This document shows positions 23,601 through 34,359 of a stretch of 64,000 nucleotides of DNA, piece after piece (position 1 is the first letter of the stretch; every line of letters begins with the position of its first letter). Source of the stretch: Colletotrichum lupini (taxonomy: Eukaryota; Ascomycota; Sordariomycetes; Glomerellales; Glomerellaceae); assembly GCF_023278565.1 (NCBI RefSeq), contig NC_064677.1, positions 310,001 to 374,000 on the forward strand, written 5' to 3'. The position numbers and the translations under genes are program-made. A model generated the notes under the pieces. That model had not been told where the DNA came from and made no database searches. It saw only the letters and a program-made list of their open reading frames with translations.

Positions 23601-25943
23601 TAGGTTTAGTATAGTATTCTCGCCTTAATATTAAAACTAAATCTTAGCCTCGAGTAGAGCGTCTCGTAGTCTTCGGGTACCTAGTATAGGGTAATCTTTA
23701 CTTTTAGTATATGCTAAATTACGGTATAAAAATATCCGACTTTTCGCTCGTTTATCCCCTTATTTAGCTAGGTTTTCGCTAGCTTATTAATTCGATTAAT
23801 AAGCTCTTTAAAGATCTCTATTTATAATTTACCCTCTATTATCCTAGCTATAAATATAAAAGAAATCGCTCGTAGCTTAGATAAGAGCTCTAGGTTCTTA
23901 TTATAAGTCTTAAAGCGGCTTCGGATTACGTTAATTATACTAAAAAAGTCGTTTCGATCGAGATTACGCACCGCTTCGTAGTAATAATTAAATACTTTAC
24001 CTACGAGTACGATGTTAATTACTAAATAGTATTAGTATTCCCTAATTCCGACTTTTTTATAATAATCGTAAAACATCGTTAAGGTTTTTTATAAAACTTT
24101 ATACTTCCCCCCAGAGTATAATTTCTTTTTTAAGAAGATCTTTTTGAGGTCTATAAATTGCCTCGTATTTGCTATTAGATTTTTAATATCTATATACGAA
24201 CCCTACGTCGCTACGTACTATTAGTAACTTCGGGTCGTTTACCTCCTTTCTTATTAGCTAATTAGTACCGAATTTCGTATTAATAGCGGTAACGAGTTAT
24301 AAATCGAAATAGGTAGAATTATCGATTATCGTACTTTTAGTACTATATTTTGCCCCGGTATATCTTTTTATAACGATAGATTTCCGTTAGTAATTATAAG
24401 GAGGAAATCTAGGTCGTTTACCCTTTTTCTAAATTCGTTAAAGCGATTATACGCTTTATTAACCTATACTTAGTTTTATAGTACGAATTCCTCCTCTATA
24501 ATTATCGTTATTAGTATTTCGTATAGCTCTCGTAATTATAATTACGCTAGTAATACCCCTCGCCCATAAAGGAATCTATTAACTACTTTTATAATTCTTA
24601 GGCTTATGCTTACGAACTATTTATCTAGCTAGTAGCTAAGGTCGTCTGCGATCTCGTAAAATAGGGGTTGCCCCTATAGCCTCTTTTTCTTATAGACCTT
24701 AGTTAAATAGATTAATATTACGTTAATTTACTTACCGTTAGGCTAATCTGTAATTTTATATATCCACGTCCCTTAATAGTCCGGGTTAATATTTACCTAC
24801 TTATAAGGGATTAGGATTCTATTTAGGATCGGGTTTTGTTCTCTTTTTTTTTATTTTAACTTGCTAAGGGTCGTGCTCTAGCTTATACTTATATTAGCAG
24901 TCGTTAGCGTATTTAATCTTAATAAGGATATATTTAATCTACGTACGGGTCGTAATAAATCCGTACTTTTACTACTTAACGAATTTATTAAGGTCTAAGA
25001 GATTCCCGCTTCCTCTCGCCGTCTCGCTATTACTCTCGTTTTTATTATTTTTAATAATTACTACTACCTTTTTAAATTGCTAGCTATTATACTTACTAAG
25101 ATCCTCCTTTTTATTTAATAAAAAAGGGTAGGTTTTAGTAGTTCTTTTTAATAATAATAGCAGTAGACGTTTATATTATTATAAAAAGATATAGTAATTA
25201 GTCTCGGGATCTTTATTAGTTACTAATTTCTACTATCCCGTATACTTCTAGCCTCCTAAGCCTCGTGCTCTCTATAATCTCTAAATAACTTCTTTAGTTA
25301 ATTTCCGAGATCCGTAATACTCTTAGCTCGATGCCGTTAGGACTTCTAAATCCCCTCCTCCCTTATTAAACCGTCCCCTATATTATATTCTTAAGTAATA
25401 CCCGGGAGGTAGTTAAGGGAGCTATAAAGAGGTCGTCTAGATCGCGGGCTTAAAGTCGTACTTATAAGATCCTCGTAATAATAGACTTTCCTATATACCG
25501 TAGATCTCTTAGCTTAATAACTCTTATAAGGTCACTTTTATTACTAAATAAGAATATTTACGTTTAGAGATCCTCTTTTTCGATCGCGCGGTGCTCTTTT
25601 ATACTATATTTCTATTAATTTAACTAGTTAATTTCTAATCGCGGGCCGGCCGTAGAAAAATTATTTAGTAAAAAAGCTACTCGGGGGGACGGTAAAAGGC
25701 TAGTTACTTAAGTAGTTCCGTTAATTAACGTAGTTTAACGTAATAAACGTCGACCTCTCGTAAGTAGTAAAGGGCTACGATTACTTAATTCCGTGCGGTA
25801 TTTAAAAATCGCTTCCTTTTTTATTTACTTTTATAAGGTTAATTAATATGAATCTCCTATCCTATACGGTATTAAGAGGTCGTCTCTTTTACGTAGCGAG
25901 ATACCTTACCGATCTATAATAATAGAATTTAATTACTAATTAG

Positions 25944-26146
25944 TATTAGTATCCCTATTATAGGGTAGTTAGTTCGAACTATAGTTAACGAAAAGATTAA
26001 TTAAACTATATAAATATCTACGTAAGTATAAAAAGGAGGTTCTAACTATAAGTTAGGCTGGCTACGATAATCGTAAATAGGGCCCCCTAATTAGCCCCTG
26101 CGCAGTCGGCTATATGCCGCGGTCGAATTAGACTTCTAATCCGATA
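25944..26146 (-). repeat. 5' LTR of E2 (right end)
   Basis: 203 bp, matching 19267-19469 with transitions. Its outer half keeps more CA and TG (for example CCCTGCGCAGTCGG) than its inner half. It ends CCGATA (RIP-changed from CCGACA on this strand) immediately before CCGTC. Confidence 0.93.
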
Positions 26147-26151
26147 CCGTC
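26147..26151 (+). repeat. Target-site duplication of E2 (right copy)
   Basis: CCGTC, identical to 19262-19266. The cyclase reading frame resumes at 26152. Confidence 0.9.
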
Positions 26152-26437
26152 GCTAAATAACTTGCTTTACCCTAACGGCAAGTGCGAGTAAGTTGTGGCG
26201 TCGAAGTAAGCGAAGAGGCGATTTGCTAGCACTGGGATCATACGTTTACTACGGTGGCCTCGGATACTATTACGTACGAGGCCTAGCCGAGCCCAAAACC
26301 ATAGGACGTTAGCATACATAAGGTGTTTCTAAGTAGTTAGGGCATGCCGATTAGAGAGAGTTTCGATTTAGAGAGGCTCGCTATAAGGTATAAAGAACTC
26401 TAGAGATAGTCCTTTATGATAGTTAGTGTACCTCTAG

Positions 26438-26442
26438 ATATC
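26438..26442 (+). repeat. Target-site duplication of E3 (left copy)
   Basis: ATATC, within the cyclase codons for ...LDI. The same five bases recur at 34024-34028 after E3. Confidence 0.9.
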
Positions 26443-26619
26443 TATTACGTAATAGGGATAGTAATCGCACCTCACAAAGTGCCCGTCACGTGCTAAATCA
26501 CGTATCTATTTTAGATATCGTATATATAGACCTTCTCCTTTTATCTATTTCTACTTTAATAGTTAAGCTACTTTTACTATACTCCGTATACTTATTACTA
26601 CGTACTATAACTCGTAATA
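26443..26619 (+). repeat. 5' LTR of E3
   Basis: 177 bp, beginning TATTACGTAATAGGG (TGTTAC before RIP) and ending CTCGTAATA (CTCGTGACA before RIP). It differs from the 3' LTR only by C/T and G/A changes as far as I can follow. Confidence 0.93.
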
Positions 26620-26636
26620 GTTATAAGCCTAGCTCT
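26620..26636 (+). promoter_or_regulatory. Probable primer-binding site of E3 (half-tRNA type)
   Basis: The bases directly after the 5' LTR read GTTATAAGCCT. Undoing RIP-type changes gives GTTATGAGCCC, which is complementary to the anticodon-loop region of eukaryotic initiator tRNA-Met rather than to its 3' end. Priming by a cleaved initiator tRNA is known for Drosophila copia. The match is short and partly inferred. Confidence 0.5.
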
Positions 26637-29600
26637 TAGTTAAGACCCTATACTACGATAACGCACTTATTAATACGATTCTTATAATCTTTTTAAAATA
26701 ACCGACTTACTTATACCTACTTTAGCCTAAGCTAAATTAACTAGCTACGATAGTTAAATTAAATAGTTTAACGTACTTCGCGCTATAAATAAGGGCGTCG
26801 GGGTCTAGAAATACGTCGACCTAGATACTCTAAATTCTAACGTATTCCTCGACCCCTCTATAGCACTTATTTCGCCCTTAGAATTCGGATAATTAGTCAT
26901 AACCCGTAATAAAAAAGAACTACGAGCCTACTAGGCCCGTTATAAGGCGTTCGAGAACGACTAAAGAAACTAAGAAATCCTCTACTAGTAGCTTCTAAAT
27001 ATAACTCCTAGTACGAACCTTTCGACTTCCTTAAGCACGAGTAACCTATAGAACTAAGCTAGGTTTCCTTTTATAAAGCTAGCTATGCTACCTATTTTAC
27101 GTAAATAAATCTATCCTTATACCGTACTTATAAAGAGGATTTATACGCTCGAGAGTATTTAGAAATAATAGGAGCTTAATGCTAAATACGAGTAATTTAT
27201 AACTTACGAACGTAATATTATTAATATATATATTAAAGTCCTCGCTTAGTAATTAGTAAAATTAGTTAACGCTATACTATACGAATACGCATTTTAAAAA
27301 GCTACTAAGAACGGCGCTAAGTTTAGTATATAGCGAATCGTTAAATATTTAAAATAGGAATTTACGCCCCCCGAACTAGTAATAAGGAATGTAGTTCGAG
27401 AGGAATACCGATAAGCCCTTAATAAAGCGAGGACCGGAATTAACCCTTAACGCTAGTATAAGGAGTAGTAGTCCGCTTACTTCCAAGCTAAAACGTATAA
27501 TATTTTAGAAATTAGTAAAGAGATCGCTATATTTAACTTCTTAGTTATAGTTAAGTCTAGACTTAACCCTATATAGGGCTAACGTATATATAAGACCTTT
27601 AGCGAATTAATAGCCTTCGGAACGTATACGAGGACCCTCGAGGAGATTACGTATATATTTAGCTTAGTAACTTAGGACGTATATACTAAACGACCTTTAG
27701 GTTAAAGAGGGGCTTACTTTACTTTTACTAAACGCTCTAACTTAGTTAACGACGCAAATAATAAGGGTAACGTTATATACTTTTATAATTACGCATACCC
27801 ATAGCGCCCTACGGCGTACTAAAAATTAGAATAGGTACTTATAAGCCAAAACGCTAATAGGTTACTAATACGAATACTAAGGAGCTATATAGAGGAAGTC
27901 CTTACTATTATTAAATTAAGTAAGTAAAAATCACTCTATAGTAAGCTTAAAAAAGCTAGTTAGCTAAGGAATAATAGAACCCCTAAGAAACCTAGGTTTT
28001 TAAAAAGATCCTCTAACTAACTTATAGCGAGCTTATTAGTAAACTAAGACGAGGGCTACGTAGTCGCTATACTTATAAAGAGTTAAGACTTAGAAGTAAA
28101 CGTAATCTTTAATACCCCTATAAGTAGCGCTTACCCCCTTTTTTAGAGTATAATAATAGATAGCTATAGAGCAATATATCTAATTAATAATAAGAGCCTA
28201 CTTAAACCCGAGAGTTGCGTACTATTAGGCAATAAAAACTACGTTAAATTAAGAACTACTATACTACTTATTACCGTACGTAGCACTCGTATTATAAAAG
28301 GCGTCTTAAATAGACCTAAGGGAAAGGGAACCTACGATCTAAAGCTCTAGAACGTCGCTTACGTCGAGGGATTTTATATTAATATAGTCTTAGAGACTTT
28401 ACTAAATAAAAGCGCACTTTAGTACTACGGTCTAGATTATACTTTATAATAAGGAACGCTTTATAAGAGCACTATTAAAAAGTAGCTTATCTAAAAGAAT
28501 AATCTAGTTTTTTTCGAATATAAGCTCCTCTAATCCTATCCTTCTTTTATAAACCTTAAGCGTGTCCTATAGAGCTTAGCTAGTATTATACTACTAATTA
28601 GCCGTAGAAGATTCCGTTACTTATATTAACGTACCCATAAGAGGTCTAATAGCGCGCTCCTTTAGTACCTTAGAATAGGTTATCTCGGACCTAATGCTCT
28701 TTATTAATTACTATATAAAACTCGAGGTATACGTATTAAACCTCTATTATAAATTAAGTATAAAGTATATATATTATCTAAAGCTAAGATAGTAGTCTTA
28801 AGAGGACTACCCTCGAGAAGAGCCTTATAGCTATAGTACTGTGTGCACTAGGATCTTTTTTACTTCGAACTATTTCTTAGTAAACGATAATATATACTCA
28901 TAGCTTCTAATAAATATAGTAAGTAGCTCAGGGGGTTCTTTTTAAGGATAAAAATAGAGGAGGAAGTGCTTTTCGTACTATAGAGCCTCGAGGTAACGAT
29001 TCGTTATTAAAAAGGGACTCTAATCTACTTTTTTAGAAATAATAATAAGACCGCTTTCCTAACTATAAACGTTAAATACGTATATAAAACGTAGTATAGC
29101 GAGCTAGGAATCGGAATAGAACTTTTACCTCTATATATAAAGGAACCTGTAGGTAATGCTAAAAGAGTAAGTTAACTCGCAATTACTAAAGCTTATAAGA
29201 TACGCCTTTTTACGAACCTCCCTACGAATCTATAGGATAAAATAGTACTAATAGTAATCTTTATTTATAATATTACCCCACGGGAGGCTAATAAAGGAGA
29301 TTCGCTTATTATAATAGAAATTAACTAGTAAAAGTAGTATTAACGCTAGTAGTAAATAGGTTACTAAGTGCGGGATTCTAAACCGGTTACCCCGTATCTC
29401 GGTAGCCTTTATATATATAGCTACTAAGTATACCCTCTTTATAAGAATCGTAAGAGGGGTATATATTAAAAGGAGTTTAAAGTACTTCCCCGCGGGTATA
29501 TAGGATACCTAGTTAGAAATATATTAAAAACGTATAACCTATATAGGGTCTAGGTGCCCGCGCTCGAGTATGTATTTATTATAAAGAATATTAGGTTTAA

Positions 29601-32429
29601 TAAAAAAGTCTTTTATAATCCCGTATATAAGGAATAAGCTATCGTAGGCGAGTAAGCAAATTTAGTAATTTAAGAGATATAAGAACTCTTTAATACTAAC
29701 GATAAGTTAATTCGAGCACTCGGGGAAGTAGATCTAGACTTCAGAAATACTAGTACTTAAGATAACTCTATAATTAAGGATAGTATTATTATTAGATTTT
29801 TAACTATTTAGGACGCTAAGTAACTAATAGACGTACTCTAGGGTGCGGTAAATAAGGCTAAAGAGGCTAATATAGTCTTATTATTATTACTAACCCCTAA
29901 GATAACCCCCTTGCGCGAGCTTAGGGATAGGAGTAAAGAAGGGGATATAATAACCGGGTTATAAACGGCTCTATATAGTCTATAGTCCTCCTTACGAGCG
30001 CTTATATATACCGTAGAGGTTCTCGAGCTTTTAATTCCTAATAGCTCTTAGTAAAATACTAAAGTACGTAGTAAACGAGGTACTAATCGCGAGGAAGTAA
30101 TTCCTAATACTAAAGTTAACGTTAATAGGGAACCTTTATAATAAACCTCTATTATTATATAAGAATAGAGCTTATAAGAACTGCCTTATTAAGTACTAAG
30201 TAAAGCTCCGTTAGGTCCTAGACGTTTAAACCGGGCCCGTAGACTTTTATAACGCTTCGATAGTAGCATCTTCGTAACGCTCTTATATTCGAATATAAGA
30301 GACGGCGATTACTATAACTATCTCTAGGACTACTTTTTCTCTACTTTTATACCTAATTAGTAAAAAGCTATAAAAAAAAGTAGTATAGGATATATAACAC
30401 TCTATTAAGTAATAAAAGGAGTAGTTTATAGGACCTATTTAGAGCGCTCCGGAGGAGTTTAGAAACTACGACTTACTAAAGTTAACTTCTAAAGCCTACT
30501 AAAGAAGTTTAGTAATATTAAATATTTCCTACTATAACTATAGAAGTTACTTAGGGATACTATAGACGTAGAAATAAAAAAGCTAAGGGATATTAGTATA
30601 TAAAAAGAGGTCGACCGTAATCCTAAATAAGGGATCCTATTTTTATTAAAGTAGGTATATACTTATAAGTACGACGTCGATAACGAGGTTAGCGAGGTAA
30701 AAGTACGTATATATATAAAAGGGGATATATAACTACTTAACCCCTTATAAAATACGTACGCTTCGACGCTCGTTATAAAGGCCTTTAGGCTTATAATAGT
30801 AATAGCTACCTAATTCGACCTTAAGGTAGACTAGTATAATATTATTAACGTATTCCTCAACGCGCTTCTTAAGAGCGAGAAGCTAGTAATTATTAAACTC
30901 CTAGAGGGATATAAGGTTATTAGCAAAGTAGGCAAACTCTAACGCGCTCTATATAGCCTCCGAGACTTACTAATTCTCTAGTTCTAAACTTTTACTTCTA
31001 TATTCCGTAGTATAAATATAATATATAGCTACGAGGAGATCTATATTTACTAAACCGTAAATAAGAAGGTAATACTAGTATTCTACGTCGATAACTTTAT
31101 TATTCTATACTATTGAGACGACCGAAAGGCGGCTTAGGGGATCGTCGACGGTATAAAAGAATATATTAACCTTAAGGAAAATAGACCGATTAATTACTTC
31201 CTTAGAGTGCGGATTTTATAAAACCGTACTACTCGTAAGGTTTACTTTATTTATAACGCATATATCGAGCGAGTTACTAAGCGCTTCGACCTTATAGATT
31301 TACTATATCTAGCTACCCCTCTTCCTTAAGAAGAGTTTAAACTAAACGAGGGGTAGGTAATAAAGGAGGAAATAAAGAGCTACTAAGAGAAGGTTAGGAG
31401 TATGCTTTATATAGTTATTATAATTAGACTAGACGTCGCCTTTACTTGCTCGTAATTATTACGGTTCCTAACTAACCTAAGCGTAACTTATATTAAAGTA
31501 ATTAACTATTATATCCGATATCTCTATATAACGAGATATTTTACGCTCTATTATAGTAGTATACTAAGTACGCAATTATTACTTCTAGCTAGAAATACTA
31601 GCTTTATAAATAACGAGGTAATACGACGATTATCTTAAGGATATATAATATTCCTTTTTAGTAGCCTAATTTAATAAAAATTAGTACGCTAAGCGACGGT
31701 TACGACGTTAACTACCGAAGCTAAGCTTCTTTACTTTAAAGAAACTATAAAAGAGACCATAGCTCTAAAGCGCCTTTTTAAGGATATTACCCTTAACCTA
31801 GGAGAAGTATAGTTAGTTAACTACGATAATTAGTAAACGATTTAACTCGTTATAGGGAAAGGAAAAAGAATAGCTACTCGACTTCGCTATATCGATATAT
31901 AAAATATATAGCTAAGATAAGAGCACGCTAAAAGTAGCTTCGAGGTTACTTATATATTAATAAAAGACATGCTAGTAGATAGACTTATTAAAAACCTTTT
32001 ACGAGCTAAGTTTAAATATTTCTATATACTTCTTAACCTTTATAATACGCGAGAAGCTATTATAAATAGCTAAAATAGTTAAAAATAATTAATTTAGGCC
32101 ACGCTTAAAAAAACTTAATGCCCGAAAGTAGATAATAAACGGAACCTAGAGTGCGGCTCAGAGGCCTAAAATAAATAAAATAACCTTACCCCGTAAGGTA
32201 TACGTATATAAAAATAAGACCCGGGCTTGCGCCTACTATTTAAACTTTTAATTTATAAAGTACGTAATTACTAAGAGTATAGCGTTGTTAAAAAGGAGGG
32301 TTAGTACGTACGCTAAAAAACGCGTCTTATATACCTCGAAGTTTATAAAGCTAAGAGTAACGGGGGTAGCGGGGGGTATAGGAGCTAGAACGACTATTAA
32401 GTTAATAACTTAAAGTACGGAAGCGGGCG

Positions 32430-32950
32430 GCGCAATAAGAAGTTAGTTATAAATAACTATAATAAGTATAAAAGAGGACTAGGGGCGCACGTTAAAAAAG
32501 TCCTTTATATAAAAGCTAATATAGTTCTTATATATCCTCTAGTTATTATATATCTAGTGGACGATACTACGGAGCTTAGTAATATCTTACTAAAACTATA
32601 GTTAGAAGTGCGCTTTTTAATAATAAAAAAGGATAATATATTTATAAAAGAGGGAGCGCTACTTATAATAACCTTAGTAAGGGCCTAGGCTATTAACTAT
32701 AAAACGACCGGTATATTAATATACTTTTTAACTAAACGGCCGTTAAAGTAGCGCGCATACCGGCTACTACTTCTTATAAAATAACGACTACTATCCTTAG
32801 TATTAGTATACTAAAGGGCTACTTTAAAATAGGGTAAGTACTAGATCTCCCGTTCCTTAGGAGCCTCTCCCTTAAGCTTTTTAAGGACTAAGTATACGTT
32901 AAATAGGCTTAGAATAGTAAAGAGAACTATGTTTATTACGGGGGGTGCCT
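32430..32950 (-). other. Nearly open antisense frame in the 3' region of E3
   Basis: On the minus strand a frame of about 150 codons running from roughly 32950 to 32430 has only about four stops, mostly TAG and compatible with RIP of CAG or TGG. In this TA-rich DNA unrelated frames are broken far more often. It lies between RNase H and the 3' LTR. I do not recognise the product, and it may be chance or a captured fragment. Confidence 0.35.
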
Positions 32951-33846
32951 TAGCTTCTTAGCGTTCTTTTTTATTTCTTATTACCCTTTTAAAAAAAGCT
33001 AGCCTTGCGTTTTTTAAACCTTAGAATAATATTAAATATAAACTCTTAAGATAATAAGTATATAATATACTTTTCTTAGAGGGCTTATTATCTGAACTAA
33101 TCTTATCCTTACTCTTAGACTCCGAGGGGGGGATAAGTAAAAGCCTATTAAAGCTCTTATTACTACTATTTACTTTATTATTACCCTTATTATAGCCGCT
33201 AAGGAGAGCCTCGAACTTAATAAAGTCCTCGGCGTCTCGATTAGTAGCCTTAATATCTTCTTAGCTAGGGAGGGAGAGCTTAGTAACTAGGCCTTAATAA
33301 GTAAATAAGAGGTCGCGGGGGGGAGGTAACGACTTAAAAAGGCTTATTAATATTATTACCTATTTAAACTCTTAGTAAACCGTATAATACGTATATAAAA
33401 AGTATTATAAAAATTACGCAAAGCTTACTATTACTTCTAGATATATTAAATATTTATATTTAAAATAAAATTAATAAACGATTTAACGGCGCAAGCGCGC
33501 GCGTATAGTAAACGGGGGTACTTACGGTAACTATAAAAAATTAAAAAAAAAAAAAAAAATTAATAGCTAAGTAACGCCGCGAGAATTTAAATATATATAA
33601 AGCGGCTAGGTAGCCTCGCCCTTCGTAATTTATATACTAAAAATAATAGAATACGCGCTATTCCGGGTTAGGATTCTATTTATTTTAGATAAAGGGATAT
33701 ATTTATAATAAACGCGGCTTAAAAGACGCGTATCCCTTGCGCTTAATTTTCTTTTATTTATATTCGACTAAATTAGGCCTTTATAAGGGTATTTAGAGAT
33801 TTTATTTTAGGTATAATAGCTCCCTAATAGTAGTAATTAGGGGGTA

Positions 33847-34023
33847 TATTACGTAATAGGGATAGTAATCGTACCTTATAAAGTGCCCGTTACGTGCTAA
33901 ATCACGTGTCTATCTTAGATATCGTGTATATAGACCTTCTCCTTTTATCTATTTCTATTTTAATAGTTAAGCCACTTTTACCACACTCCGTATGCCCATT
34001 GCTGCGTGCCATAACTCGTGACA
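33847..34023 (+). repeat. 3' LTR of E3
   Basis: 177 bp, same length as the 5' LTR. The right-hand half is scarcely mutated (CCACACTCCGTATGCCCATTG) and the CA terminus (GTGACA) is intact, next to the undamaged last codons of the cyclase gene. Confidence 0.93.
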
Positions 34024-34028
34024 ATATC
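34024..34028 (+). repeat. Target-site duplication of E3 (right copy)
   Basis: ATATC, identical to 26438-26442. The cyclase frame continues at 34029 with CCTGGCGGG (PGG) to the TAG at 34071-34073. Confidence 0.9.
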
Positions 34029-34359
34029 CCTGGCGGGATCGCTAGCCCGCCTTCAGCAGTGGCTATCTTGTAGTCTAGGCACCTGAAGACTTCGGTGACC
34101 ATCATGTCTTGAAAGTATCGGCGAACAACAAGATTTCATTGCCTCATTCATTTCGCTACCATGCCTTTTCCGTGAACAGTGGTCTTATGATAAGATCTAT
34201 AACCACGCACGTATCATCTAAGTCAACCGCAGATTGATAAGAGAACTAATTGCTTGTGTCTACGCGTAACGGACCTGTGGTAATAAATAGAGCGTCTTTC
34301 GGTTAGTAATGCCAACAGACTCTTCTTGGAGATGAGAGGATGCCGTGGTTGAAATCACA

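Larger units (their letters stand above)
19267..26146 (-). mobile_element. E2: RIP-degraded Ty1/copia LTR retrotransposon, same family as E1
   Basis: 6880 bp in reverse orientation, with 203-bp LTRs at 19267-19469 and 25944-26146 and a perfect 5-bp target duplication (CCGTC). The inside is the reverse complement of E1 with transition differences: RNase H at 19730-20017, reverse transcriptase at about 20.5-21.2 kb, integrase and protease near 22.3-22.8 kb (protease site D-I-K-V where D-T-G-A is expected), gag toward 25.9 kb. It lacks the 514-bp insertion and a 185-bp gag segment found in E1, and has a private 33-bp tandem duplication. It was inserted into the third exon of the cyclase gene, after the codon for V in RALTV. 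Heavy RIP; no intact polyprotein. Confidence 0.95.
26443..34023 (+). mobile_element. E3: RIP-degraded Ty1/copia LTR retrotransposon of a second family
   Basis: 7581 bp with 177-bp LTRs (26443-26619 and 33847-34023) and a perfect 5-bp target duplication (ATATC). Sense-strand order: gag (about 26.8-28 kb), protease site read as DSYRA where DSGAT is expected (about 28.16 kb), integrase, reverse transcriptase with an LRDLL/L--LY-LR type segment and FYVDN (31081-31095, FYVDD expected), and RNase H (about 31.43-32.06 kb). About 1.8 kb between the end of RNase H and the 3' LTR has no assigned function and contains an almost open antisense frame. The LTRs share no similarity with those of E1/E2. RIP is heavy inside. 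It was inserted 18 codons (stop included) from the 3' end of the cyclase gene. Confidence 0.95.
18370..34073 (+). pseudogene. Cyclase-family hydrolase gene (PF04199 type), split by two copia insertions
   Basis: Five coding pieces can be followed: 18370..18617, 18688..18977 and 19052..19266 (normal exons with GTAAGN introns), then 26152..26442 and 34029..34073 beyond elements E2 and E3. Leaving out both elements and one copy of each target duplication gives one frame of 363 codons without a frameshift, a normal length for fungal members. Family marks are the metal-site segment NTQGATHWDGPRHYPYQ, NMARKSITGRGVLLDWYSW, ILLVRTGW, a partly stopped HWD...VASD region, FLS-G-WGMPI, and the tail VPLD-IPGG-IASPPSAVAIL. 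These enzymes are metal-dependent hydrolases related to kynurenine formamidase. The middle fragment has eight in-frame stops, each explained by CAA, CAG or TGG turned to TAA or TAG. The gene is dead. Confidence 0.9.
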
